Positions 6,290 through 13,942 of a stretch of 14,383 bases of DNA are shown piece after piece. The DNA is taken from contig JACMKL010000529.1 in NCBI GenBank assembly GCA_014380105.1, forward strand, positions 1 through 14,383, given 5' to 3'. A program made the position numbers and the translations under genes. Under the pieces are notes generated by a model. It searched no databases. It worked only from the letters and a program-made list of their open reading frames with translations, and had not been told where the DNA came from. The DNA comes from Candidatus Melainabacteria bacterium (GTDB lineage Bacteria > Cyanobacteriota > Vampirovibrionia > Obscuribacterales > Obscuribacteraceae). Position 1 is the first letter of the stretch, and each line of letters starts with the position of its first letter.

Positions 6290-8419
6290 ATGACCATAAA
6301 TCGTAAGAGAGGAGCTACCCTCGCATTAGTAGCCGCACTGACACTAGTGCTGGTGATAGTCGGATTAGGCTTCTTTTTCCTTCTGAAGATATACGGTGGT
6401 GGCAGAGAGCTGCAACACGCAGTTGACGCCGGCAACCTGAACGTCGCTAAACAAAGTATGCGTCGTCCGTTCTTAAGAATTTTTGGTCTCGGATCACCTG
6501 ATCTCAACGAGCCAATTCATACAATTGCCAAAAACAATTTCATGCAGGCAAAAGACCCCGCAGTCGGTGAGCTCGACTTGCTCACTTACAACCGTGCTGT
6601 CGGTCAAGCAATGCTGGTTGGCATTAACGCAGCATCCGACAACTACGGATATGGTGCACCAAATCCGCAAGGTATTGCCAACGCAAAAACACTAGTCAAT
6701 GTTCTCTCTGATCCTAGTGAAGGCATCGGCGTCACATTAGCTGAAAAATTGAAAAACGACGTTCAGCAAGACATGAACTTCAGTCAAATTGCATCCATCA
6801 CACCGATGAAGATGCTCAATCCTGGTGGACCTGGAGCAGGCGCAGTCAGCGGTCAAAAAGAAATCTCCTACATGGCACGCAACTTCGGCACCAATCTGAC
6901 AATCGGTCAAATGGTTTTGCCAACAGAATTTGTAAGCGGAATTTCCCCAGGCTTCCTCAGCGGAAACACAGTCTCTAAGCGCACTTCGGTCTACGTCAAA
7001 GGTTATTCATTAATCAATATCCCTGGCATCACCGATAGCGGCACACATCCACTTATGGGCGTTCCACTTCGTCCACAAGAGAAGCCCCACTTGGTAGCTA
7101 CTCCTGAGTTTTACAGCAACACTACTTCTCCATTGCCGGGCGGAACGCAGGTAGACACTCGTGTTCCACCAAACGCTTTCCACTCTGCCGGTAGTTCGAT
7201 CGAACTGAAAAGTGCTCAGTCTACAATGGCTCGCTCTTGCGCCATCGTAGGCAGCGTCGACGTGACTGGTGAATACTCTGCTTCAATTCCTTGCGGATAC
7301 ATTGCCATCGCCAATGGTGACGGACCAAGCGTCAGCGGTGCCGTTCAATTCACCGGACCAGCTGGTGGTATGACGGACAACGCCTACGGCGGTGGACCTA
7401 GAGACATCTTCAGCGATCTACTCATGACACCTGTATACGTCACACCGAGCGGCAACGCGATGGACACCAACCTTGGTGACATCAATGCCATCAAGAATTT
7501 CAAAGCCGACCCTGCCAATGCAGGTCTACCAGTACCAGCAGCATTGGTTAATGCGCTCGACGGACCGGCGCCAAAGCAGCAAGCTGCTGACAGCATCACC
7601 CCCAGCACAAACGCAACATCTTGCGACAACTACAATTCGACACCAACTTCGCCAAATGCCAATCCGAATTGCTACGGCAACTTAGACAAAATGGCAACAA
7701 CCTATGGCTTCGCCTTGCCTGATGGCTCACCGAGCGGCTCACTGACTGGCTTGATGGCTATCGAGAAATACAAAGCTCAAGTCATCAATCCTAGACCAGG
7801 CGGCGGACCTGCAATCGTGACGGGCTTGAATAATGTCTGCACTGGTATGAAAGCATTCCCACTTGGTGGCATCAGCCACAGTGAAGGAATTGAATTCGGA
7901 ACCGCTCCTACTTTAGGAAATCTGATTTCAACCTTTACTGGATATGGTCCTTCAGGAAGTGCGGCCAGAATTATTGATAGACAAATCCGCACAAAGATTC
8001 GTCAAATCAAGCCAGAGATATCCGACAGCGAAATCAGCGCAGTTTTCAATCAACCTCTTCCAATGGGCACTGTGCGCTATATCTGGATGAATGATTCAAG
8101 ACAAGTGCAATTGTCAAATCAATCGTCATTGCCTACCTGGATCAATCCAACTAGCCTCGCGCCAGACGGTACAGTTCCAGCAGCCAACAATCCAAGTACT
8201 TTCGCTACTTCAAATTGGGTCGCAGGTAATCGCAATTTCGTTAACATCGAAGAAGAACAAGGCTACCCAAGTCCCTGGGACTGCTTCGGCTCCGGTCCTG
8301 ACAGAACCAAATCTGATATGACCTGGCAACGCTCATCAGGGTTTAATTGCCTGCAAGGTATTCTGCGTTTCAGAAATTGCGTAGAGGCAAATACTGATCC
8401 ATGGGATTGCCCCTGCTGA
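6290..8419 (+). CDS. Large TadG-like exported protein
   Basis: The 709-residue protein opens with the TadG-type anchor: a basic NRKRG, one hydrophobic helix (about 8-28) and then GGGRELQHAVDAGNLNVAK near 36-54. The last segment is the hallmark of TadG-like proteins (usually ELQNAADAAALAGA). The remaining roughly 650 residues are rich in Gly, Pro, Ser, Asn and Thr and should lie outside the membrane. I recognise no von Willebrand A domain or MIDAS motif, although many TadG proteins have one. The last 46 residues hold five cysteines and end in WDCPC, which suggests disulphides at the C-terminus. Shine-Dalgarno AGGGG at 6276-6280 supports the ATG. The role is probably a pilus-associated or adhesive surface protein, by inference. 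Confidence 0.7.
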   Translation: MTINRKRGATLALVAALTLVLVIVGLGFFFLLKIYGGGRELQHAVDAGNLNVAKQSMRRPFLRIFGLGSPDLNEPIHTIAKNNFMQAKDPAVGELDLLTYNRAVGQAMLVGINAASDNYGYGAPNPQGIANAKTLVNVLSDPSEGIGVTLAEKLKNDVQQDMNFSQIASITPMKMLNPGGPGAGAVSGQKEISYMARNFGTNLTIGQMVLPTEFVSGISPGFLSGNTVSKRTSVYVKGYSLINIPGITDSGTHPLMGVPLRPQEKPHLVATPEFYSNTTSPLPGGTQVDTRVPPNAFHSAGSSIELKSAQSTMARSCAIVGSVDVTGEYSASIPCGYIAIANGDGPSVSGAVQFTGPAGGMTDNAYGGGPRDIFSDLLMTPVYVTPSGNAMDTNLGDINAIKNFKADPANAGLPVPAALVNALDGPAPKQQAADSITPSTNATSCDNYNSTPTSPNANPNCYGNLDKMATTYGFALPDGSPSGSLTGLMAIEKYKAQVINPRPGGGPAIVTGLNNVCTGMKAFPLGGISHSEGIEFGTAPTLGNLISTFTGYGPSGSAARIIDRQIRTKIRQIKPEISDSEISAVFNQPLPMGTVRYIWMNDSRQVQLSNQSSLPTWINPTSLAPDGTVPAANNPSTFATSNWVAGNRNFVNIEEEQGYPSPWDCFGSGPDRTKSDMTWQRSSGFNCLQGILRFRNCVEANTDPWDCPC

Positions 8420-8448
8420 GATTCACCGAACAAGGTAATCTGTAATAG

Positions 8449-8489
8449 ACGTGCCGGGCGAATAAACTCGATTACCGGCACGTTTTTTT
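8449..8489 (+). terminator. Intrinsic terminator after the TadG-like gene
   Basis: CGTGCCGG at 8450-8457 pairs with CCGGCACG at 8475-8482, and an A-T pair extends the stem at 8449/8483. The loop is long (17 bases) but can form a small inner CGA/TCG pairing. Seven Ts follow (8483-8489). It starts 30 bases after the stop codon and separates this gene from the next operon. Confidence 0.85.
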
Positions 8490-8538
8490 GCAGTTCTGTA
8501 TCAGTCCGTCAAATAAACGCTAAGAGGATCGACTCGCT

Positions 8539-9054
8539 ATGTCTTTGAGAATTAGAGAACTGGTCAAACAAGGCTTAGTTGTCTCACTCTTTGCTCAGAG
8601 TGCGTTGCTCAGCTATTGCCTGCCGATTGAAGCGCAGCAGCAACAGCAGCAACAGAAGGGCTTTCAGTTGCCGAACATGAATCGATACAGGCAAACGCCC
8701 CAAACCAGAGATGCCAACGAATACCGGTCCGACCGCTTGACCGTGCCTATCGAATTGACAGACATTCCTCAATACACCGGCAGAGCCGTTTTCGTAACCG
8801 GACTAAAGTATCCAAGAGACCGCTCAGGTATGCGCGTGGGGATGACTTTCGGAGTTCAAGAGGGCGAAAGTGAGGTGTTGGAGTGGTATAAATCAGCATT
8901 GAAGACCTACAAATGGAGTCTGCTTAGCGAAGACGTTGTTGACAAGTCGATTTCTGCAGCGAAGGGCAAAAATAGTTTTACGTTGCGAATTTCGCCATCA
9001 AAACAGCCTGGCTTCCGGACTCTTATGGTGCAATCCTACAAATTCGGAATTTGA
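8539..9054 (+). CDS. Small exported protein with a polyglutamine run, family unknown
   Basis: I do not recognise this 171-residue protein. It has an N-terminal signal sequence (hydrophobic about 12-30, likely cleavage after the EA at 31-32). Seven glutamines (33-39) come directly afterwards, written with mixed CAG and CAA codons. A Arg/Asn/Gln-rich linker (about 44-65) leads to a folded domain at about 66-171. The part EGESEVLEWYKSALKTYKW with the later NSFTLRISPS and FRTLMVQSYKFG looks like a small alpha/beta domain of the kind seen in some lipoprotein-like periplasmic proteins, but I cannot name it. AGAGGA at 8523-8528 supports the ATG. It is the first gene of a four-gene operon that ends with a Rieske oxygenase. 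Confidence 0.75.
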   Translation: MSLRIRELVKQGLVVSLFAQSALLSYCLPIEAQQQQQQQKGFQLPNMNRYRQTPQTRDANEYRSDRLTVPIELTDIPQYTGRAVFVTGLKYPRDRSGMRVGMTFGVQEGESEVLEWYKSALKTYKWSLLSEDVVDKSISAAKGKNSFTLRISPSKQPGFRTLMVQSYKFGI

Positions 9055-9058
9055 TTGA

Positions 9059-10357
9059 GTGATCACTAAAGATTTTAAAAAAAGCGCGATCGTAGTCAGC
9101 CTACTTTGCGCATTTTCGCTGAGTATTTGCCAACAAAAAACTTTCGCGGTTGAAACACCGGAGATTAAAGCGCAACTCGACACTATTGAAAAGAAAGTCG
9201 AAAAAGACGAATTGGGAGAAGATGTCTACGCTCAGTTGGAGCGCATCATCGCTCAAGATCCAAAGAATTATCGGGCTCACCTGTATCTTGGAAATTGCTA
9301 CGCGAAACTCGGCTTGCCGGACGGTGCCGTTGAAGAGTTTCGACTTGCTACTCAATATGGACCAGGCGAACCAAAAGCATTTGTCGAGTTGATCAAGGGT
9401 CAAATAAAACTTGGTCAAGTCCCTTCTGCCATGCAATTATTGGACGAAGCCAAGAAAAAATTTCCCAAAGATCCGGAAGTACAATTCTGGGTCGGAAATT
9501 ATTTGCTTTCCAAAAACAGATGGATGGAAGCAGAGGCGACTTATACAGAAGCACTGAAAAAAGGAAAAGTAATTTTCGGTCTGCCTACTTCTCTTGCCGA
9601 AATCAAATTGATGAAAGGCAACCCGGAAGAAGCACGGGACCTTGCTCTGAAAGATTTGAAAGTCGACTACAGCTATGCAGCTGCTAACAGAGTTTATGGA
9701 CTGGCACTCGCCAGCACAGGAAAATTCGAAGAATCAATTGAGCCTTTGCGACGTGCATTTGTTCAACAGCCATTTAAGGAAGGTCTCGCTGACAATCTGG
9801 CAGCATGCGCGGTTTGGGCAGGCAAGTATAAATTGGCTCTTGAGCCGTCTCTAATAACACTTGGAACATCTTCCAGTCCGGAATCAAATAATCCAAGGGA
9901 AAAGAAACGTCTTTACGACGTTTTCCGTCATCTATCAAAAGCAGACGTCGAAGCTGGAATTGCCGAAACACGCAAAAAAATCGGTAAGCATCCACGTCCA
10001 TCTTATTTCTTTGCCCTCGGGGATGTCTTAGATGGTATGGGCTATTACAAACTAGCAATGGAACAGTACAGCGCCGGTTTGGCAGAAGACCCGACTTTTG
10101 GACGGGGCTGGTTTCGCATGGGACTTGACCTTGAGCGTTATGCAAGAAATTACGACGCCGCCCTCGAGTGCTATCAGAAGGCGCATGCGTACCGACCCGA
10201 CGACGATCAAATCGTCTATCACTTACACAGTCTTTCGGACAAGTTAGCAAGACGTCCGGACAACTGGGCATGGCATTTGAGAGACCTGATCAAGCCGGCG
10301 AAGAAAATTGATCTTGCTAATCCTCCTTCAACAGCTTCTGTTGAGGCAACGAGGTGA
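9059..10357 (+). CDS. Exported tetratricopeptide-repeat protein
   Basis: The 432-residue protein has a signal sequence (about 8-30, cleavage near TFA) followed by TPR helices for most of its length. Clear units are at about 55-120 (NYRAHLYLGNCYAKLGLPDG), 130-165, 200-245 (AAANRVYGLALASTGKFEES) and 315-390 (SYFFALGDVLDGMGYYKLAM, then GRGWFRMGLDLERYARNYDA). TPR arrays bind other proteins, so this is probably a periplasmic or envelope scaffold, not an enzyme. The GTG start lies 4 bases after the previous stop; GGAA at 9046-9049 is a weak ribosome site, so translation may be coupled. The partner is unknown. The best guesses are the flanking small exported proteins made from the same transcript. 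Confidence 0.85.
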   Translation: MITKDFKKSAIVVSLLCAFSLSICQQKTFAVETPEIKAQLDTIEKKVEKDELGEDVYAQLERIIAQDPKNYRAHLYLGNCYAKLGLPDGAVEEFRLATQYGPGEPKAFVELIKGQIKLGQVPSAMQLLDEAKKKFPKDPEVQFWVGNYLLSKNRWMEAEATYTEALKKGKVIFGLPTSLAEIKLMKGNPEEARDLALKDLKVDYSYAAANRVYGLALASTGKFEESIEPLRRAFVQQPFKEGLADNLAACAVWAGKYKLALEPSLITLGTSSSPESNNPREKKRLYDVFRHLSKADVEAGIAETRKKIGKHPRPSYFFALGDVLDGMGYYKLAMEQYSAGLAEDPTFGRGWFRMGLDLERYARNYDAALECYQKAHAYRPDDDQIVYHLHSLSDKLARRPDNWAWHLRDLIKPAKKIDLANPPSTASVEATR

Positions 10358-10365
10358 CACCGCCC

Positions 10366-10827
10366 ATGGTGAGCGCACGAAAACTTTTCACTTTCGCTAT
10401 TGGTTTTGCCGCACTGCTTTCATGCCTGGATCCGTCCAGTGCACAAGATGTGCGCCAGCGACAGACAGATATACCCGTTGAAAAACAACGACTTGTCCCT
10501 GCCACAAAAGCAGTAGTGATGACAGGCGAAGTCGTCGATGCCTGGTGTTATGCTTCTCAGGTTATGGGGCCGGGGCGTGGGGAGAAACACAAGGCCTGCG
10601 CGCTTGCCTGCATACACGGCGGAGTGAGCTGTGGCATCCTCGATGAAAAAACGGGCGAGTTATTTATTGCAGCAAAACACAAAGGGTACACGGGCTGCAA
10701 AGAATTACTGCTTCCCTTTGTAGCAAAACGCGTCACCGTCAAAGGTTGGACTGCCCGTAAAGGCGGCTGCAACTTGATCAAAATCAGAGAAGTAAAACTG
10801 GCAGCTGACGGAGCAACACCAAAGTGA
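10366..10827 (+). CDS. Exported Cys/His-rich protein, family unknown
   Basis: With the ATG at 10366 the product has 153 residues. That start is favoured because GAGGTGA at 10351-10357 lies 8 bases upstream. A GTG at 10354, overlapping the TPR stop, is an alternative adding four residues. The N-terminus is a signal sequence; LLSC at 17-20 could be a lipobox, with cleavage after SSA as the other choice. The mature part has regularly placed Cys and His: Cys61, His75, Cys78, Cys82, His84, Cys89, Cys111 and Cys135, in segments such as VVDAWCYASQ, KHKACALACIHGG and VKGWTARKGGC. This suggests a metal site or disulphides in a small beta domain. It overlaps the Rieske oxygenase gene by four bases (GTGA), suggesting a shared process. 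Confidence 0.75.
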   Translation: MVSARKLFTFAIGFAALLSCLDPSSAQDVRQRQTDIPVEKQRLVPATKAVVMTGEVVDAWCYASQVMGPGRGEKHKACALACIHGGVSCGILDEKTGELFIAAKHKGYTGCKELLLPFVAKRVTVKGWTARKGGCNLIKIREVKLAADGATPK

Positions 10828-11918
10828 AGGGAGGTCAAAACAACGACATAGGCAGTCAGCGTACGTTGCCTTCCATGTTCTATAAAGATCCTAGCCTTCT
10901 TGAAGAAATGAAAGAGATGATCTTTGCGCGCAGCTGGCAATTAGTCACAGATATCGACAGACTGAAAGCACCTGGGCAGGTGGTACCACATTCAGTGCTG
11001 GACGGATGTTTGAGCGAGCCCATCATCATGACTCGCGACAGCGATGACCAGATTCATTGTTTGTCCAATGTCTGCACGCACAGAGGCAATCTCCTCGTTG
11101 AAGGCGAATGCCACGCTCAAACTCTGCGCTGTCGCTATCATGGACGCCGTTTCTCACTTGATGGTCAAATGATTTCTGCCCCCGGTTTTGAAGGCGTCGA
11201 AGATTTTCCAAATGAAGCTGATCAGCTTCAGTCAGTGCCTTTTGGCAGCTGGCGTAAATTCTTGTTTGCTGCCACCACAACTGACACACCGCTTTTTTCA
11301 CTCAGCGATTTAACAGCTCAAATGAGTGAGCGCCTTGATTTTCTGCCGGTTGAAGAATACACATTTAGTCAATCGCGCTCTCGGGATTATTTAGTGAGAG
11401 CCAACTGGGCACTTTATGTGGACAATTATCTGGAAGGTTTTCATATTCCCTATGTCCATCCAGATTTAGCTGTTGCTCTCGATACTAAGCAATACGAAAA
11501 CGAACTTGCCGAGTATTCAAATCTGCAAGTTGGCTATGCTTCCGTTTCAGGTGAAGGCTTCGACATTCCAGAAAGCAGTCCAGATCATGGTCGCAATATA
11601 GCGGCCTATTATTTTTTCCTTTTCCCAAATATGATGTTCAACTTTTATCCATGGGGACTTTCTATCAATATCATCACTCCCCTGGCTGTAGACCGCACAA
11701 AAGTCTCGTTTCTCACATATGTATTCGACGAATCAAAAATCTCAACTGGTGCCGGCGCCGCGCTAGACAAAGTTGAAAGAGAAGACGAAGACATAGTCGA
11801 AAGAGTGCAAAGAGGCATGGCTTCACGCTTCTATGACAGCGGTCGCTATTCACCGCAACACGAAGCAGGCGTTCATCATTTTCATAGTTTATTGCGCGAA
11901 TTTTTGGGATTAGACTAA
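10824..11918 (+). CDS. Rieske non-haem iron oxygenase, alpha-subunit type
   Basis: The 364-residue protein has an N-terminal Rieske domain with CTH at 84-86 and CRYH at 103-106 (C-X-H-X16-C-X2-H, the [2Fe-2S] ligands). A catalytic domain follows with NWALYVDNYLEGFHIPYVHP at 194-213, giving His207 and His212 as iron ligands. An Asp at 321 or 323 in EDEDIVERVQ is the probable third ligand. The C-terminus (GRYSPQHEAGVHHFHSLL) is typical of the choline/carnitine/glycine-betaine branch. The residue three before the first His, which bridges the two iron sites, is Glu204 and not Asp, as in CntA. The substrate is unknown; a quaternary amine is possible. No reductase or ferredoxin lies nearby. The GTG start overlaps the previous stop; GGAG at 10810-10813 supports it. 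Confidence 0.88.
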   Translation: MKGGQNNDIGSQRTLPSMFYKDPSLLEEMKEMIFARSWQLVTDIDRLKAPGQVVPHSVLDGCLSEPIIMTRDSDDQIHCLSNVCTHRGNLLVEGECHAQTLRCRYHGRRFSLDGQMISAPGFEGVEDFPNEADQLQSVPFGSWRKFLFAATTTDTPLFSLSDLTAQMSERLDFLPVEEYTFSQSRSRDYLVRANWALYVDNYLEGFHIPYVHPDLAVALDTKQYENELAEYSNLQVGYASVSGEGFDIPESSPDHGRNIAAYYFFLFPNMMFNFYPWGLSINIITPLAVDRTKVSFLTYVFDESKISTGAGAALDKVEREDEDIVERVQRGMASRFYDSGRYSPQHEAGVHHFHSLLREFLGLD

Positions 11919-11985
11919 GCGTTCATCTCAATCAAATTGGAAACCCGGCTACAATTTATTCTGTCCTCATCTAAAGGAGAAGTCG

Positions 11986-12666
11986 ATGTTTGACCGCTTC
12001 AAAAATGTAATGAAAGGCATGGTGGACAAGGGAGTATCAAAACTTGAGACCCCTGAAATTTTGGCGCAGATGGGTGAAAGTGAATTAGAGAAATTAGTCA
12101 AACAACTCAAAGACGCTGTTACTGAAGCAATCCAAAACGAGAAGCTAATTCAAAAACAGATAGAGAAAAACAAATTGGAATTAGAGCAATGGATGAAACG
12201 CGCTGCCATAGCCGTCGCTCAAGAGAATGATGAAATCGCCCGCCAATGCCTGACTAAGAAAGTCGAAGTTGAGCAAGCGTTGAAGAGCCTGGAGGTGCAG
12301 CTTCAGGAAGCCACCAATTCCAAGCAATCGCTTAAAGACCGCTATTCAGAGATGGAAGAAAAACTGCGCGAGTATCGCATAAAGCAGAAAGACCTGGTTA
12401 CCAGAGCGAAAGCCGGAGACGCAGTCGCCAATGCCAACGACATTCTCTCGAATGCAAAAGGAAGCAGCATGGACAAGATCGAAGAAAAAATTCGCCAGAA
12501 AGAAGCACGCGGTGAAGCGTTGAGTGAGATGGCCAAAGACGATCAGTTTAAAAATATCGAGAAGCAAATTGGAGTAGATGACGAATTGGCTGCGCTAAAA
12601 GCCCAGATGAGTGCCAATTCAATGCCTAAGCTGATTGTTGAAGTCGATCCAGAAAAGAAAGACTAG
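11986..12666 (+). CDS. pspA: PspA/IM30 (Vipp1-like) membrane-stress protein
   Basis: The 226-residue protein is almost entirely coiled coil and starts MFDRFKNVMKGMVDKGVSKLE, the amphipathic N-terminal helix with which PspA/IM30 proteins bind stressed membranes. The central part (LEQWMKRAAIAVAQENDEIARQCLTKK at about 66-92) is a strong family signature. Such proteins assemble into large ESCRT-III-like rings or rods and protect the inner membrane. The C-terminus is short and acidic, and lacks a long Vipp1-style extra helix, so PspA is the safer name. AAAGGAGA at 11973-11980 supports the ATG, and TACAAT at 11950-11955 could be a -10 box. I see no sigma-54 promoter and no pspF or pspBC genes. It converges with a bestrophin gene 15 bases downstream. 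Confidence 0.92.
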   Translation: MFDRFKNVMKGMVDKGVSKLETPEILAQMGESELEKLVKQLKDAVTEAIQNEKLIQKQIEKNKLELEQWMKRAAIAVAQENDEIARQCLTKKVEVEQALKSLEVQLQEATNSKQSLKDRYSEMEEKLREYRIKQKDLVTRAKAGDAVANANDILSNAKGSSMDKIEEKIRQKEARGEALSEMAKDDQFKNIEKQIGVDDELAALKAQMSANSMPKLIVEVDPEKKD

Positions 12667-12681
12667 AACAGCCTGCTAAGG

Positions 12682-13713
12682 CTATTTCAGCAAATCAAAA
12701 CGCGGCATTTCCATCGAACGTGTGAATTTGCGGTCGTCTTTTACTTTCAAAATCTGGCTGATGGTGTCTTTGATGCCGGCACAGATATTGTCCAGAGGCA
12801 GGTCATCACCGTCATAACCGAACGGATCTTCAATATCTTCGGCAATCAATTCAATACCGACAAGGAAGTAAGTGCTGATCAAAACCAGCGGCAGGAGCCA
12901 CCAAATAGAGAATTGTTGTGACATATACCAGGGCATGGCGAGCAGGTTGAGCGCGATACCCTGACGCATGAAGGCGCGGTAAGAAATAGCGATAGGGCTG
13001 TTTTTAATGCGTTCGCATGAGCCAGAGATATTCATGAAAGCGGCAGCATGCTTGTCGAGTTGCAACATCATTAGACCGTCGACAAGTCCGTCTTTGCGCC
13101 AGACCATAAGAAGGTCATACATTTTCCCGGCGACATGCACAGGTAGATTTTTGATTTCGTTTTCAGTCAGGGGACCAACACCAGGCAATGATTTGCTTGG
13201 CACGGTGTCGCGCAGGTGATGCTTGAGAGCGTAAGAAAACGAAATAACCAATTCGCCAAAACGCACTTTGTCAGCAGTACTGATTGAGTCAAGAGCACGA
13301 ATTTTGAGACAGATATTTCTTGAGTCGTTGACTAATTGGCCCCAGAGTTTTCGACCTTCCCACCATCTTTCATAGGCAGAATTAGTTCTAAAAACCAGGA
13401 GCAAGCCCAAAATGATGCCCGTCGAGGATACAGCACTAAACTCTTTGAACATATGGGCAGGGAAATTCTGATCGGCAATCCAGTCAACCAAAATGCTGTA
13501 GCCAGCCATGATAGCAACGTACAACCACACTCTTTTGAAGACAGGAATTTGGTGCGCAAGGGTGAAGGGACGAGACCACATGCCGATTGTATGGGCAAGA
13601 CCAGTCTTGCGCTCCTCGGGCTGAGCGGCATTTGCGAACCGGAAAGCTAATTCCAGCTGATCAATATTTGACGAATGAGAGTCGCCATCATCAAAAACTG
13701 AATTACTTCCCAA
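12682..13713 (-). CDS. Bestrophin-family anion channel
   Basis: The 343-residue protein belongs to the bestrophin (UPF0187/YneE) family of inner-membrane channels, which form pentameric chloride or other anion channels. Hallmarks are FRTNSAYERWWEGRKLWG at about 108-125, SCERIKNSPIAISY at 232-245 and ELIAEDIEDPFGYDGDDLP at 288-306. Hydrophobic helices lie at about 62-80, 97-109, 252-262 and 268-287. The start is a TTG at 13713, chosen because AAGGAG (13722-13727) lies 8 bases away and no ATG occurs before residue 45. It converges with the PspA gene with only 15 bases between stops. The ion carried and physiological role cannot be read from the sequence. Confidence 0.93.
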   Translation of the reverse strand: MGSNSVFDDGDSHSSNIDQLELAFRFANAAQPEERKTGLAHTIGMWSRPFTLAHQIPVFKRVWLYVAIMAGYSILVDWIADQNFPAHMFKEFSAVSSTGIILGLLLVFRTNSAYERWWEGRKLWGQLVNDSRNICLKIRALDSISTADKVRFGELVISFSYALKHHLRDTVPSKSLPGVGPLTENEIKNLPVHVAGKMYDLLMVWRKDGLVDGLMMLQLDKHAAAFMNISGSCERIKNSPIAISYRAFMRQGIALNLLAMPWYMSQQFSIWWLLPLVLISTYFLVGIELIAEDIEDPFGYDGDDLPLDNICAGIKDTISQILKVKDDRKFTRSMEMPRFDLLK

Positions 13714-13745
13714 AACGCTTTCTCCTTAAAACTGCCAAGATCCGC

Positions 13746-13774
13746 ATTGTCCCCTACTTTGGCTAGATTGCCAA
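13746..13774 (-). promoter_or_regulatory. Sigma-70-type promoter of the bestrophin gene
   Basis: On the minus strand TTGGCA (13769-13774) and GACAAT (13746-13751) are exactly 17 bases apart, five and four matches to the -35 and -10 consensus. Transcription would start near 13739, giving a leader of about 26 bases that contains the AAGGAG. A 5-base inverted repeat (TTGGC, six bases, GCCAA; 13759-13774) lies over the -35 box and could be an operator. Confidence 0.6.
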
Positions 13775-13942
13775 GGATCACTCGTTAAGAAAGAGCCCAA
13801 GCGGTAGGATGCTGTCCCGGTGTCTCGCAAAACACATACTGGGCAGGGCTTTTCAGAGTCTCTCTCACTGTGACCGTTAACCTTTGTTATATCAAAACCG
13901 GCTTTCTTTAGTCTGACAATCAATTATTAGATACAGAAAGAA

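Noticed and set aside
9774..10271. 165-codon open frame opposite the TPR gene
   Set aside because: It is antisense to a clear TPR coding region with tight operon spacing; the product is Arg/Pro-rich as expected of a shadow frame.
10829..10880. Later start for the Rieske oxygenase using GGGAGGT at 10829-10835
   Set aside because: No ATG or GTG lies at suitable distance in frame, and the conserved LPSMFYKDP segment begins before the first internal ATG.
11937..11955. TTGGAA and TACAAT before the PspA gene as a promoter pair
   Set aside because: The two are only seven bases apart, so they cannot act as -35 and -10 together; no sigma-54 type GG/GC pair was seen either.
12670..12683. Possible hairpin AGCCT-GCTA-AGGCT between the PspA and bestrophin genes
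   Set aside because: Only five base pairs with no T run on either strand; too weak to call a terminator.
13726..13923. Open frame of 65 codons on the minus strand before the bestrophin gene
   Set aside because: It starts with TTG without a ribosome site and spans the bestrophin promoter and Shine-Dalgarno, which explain the region better.
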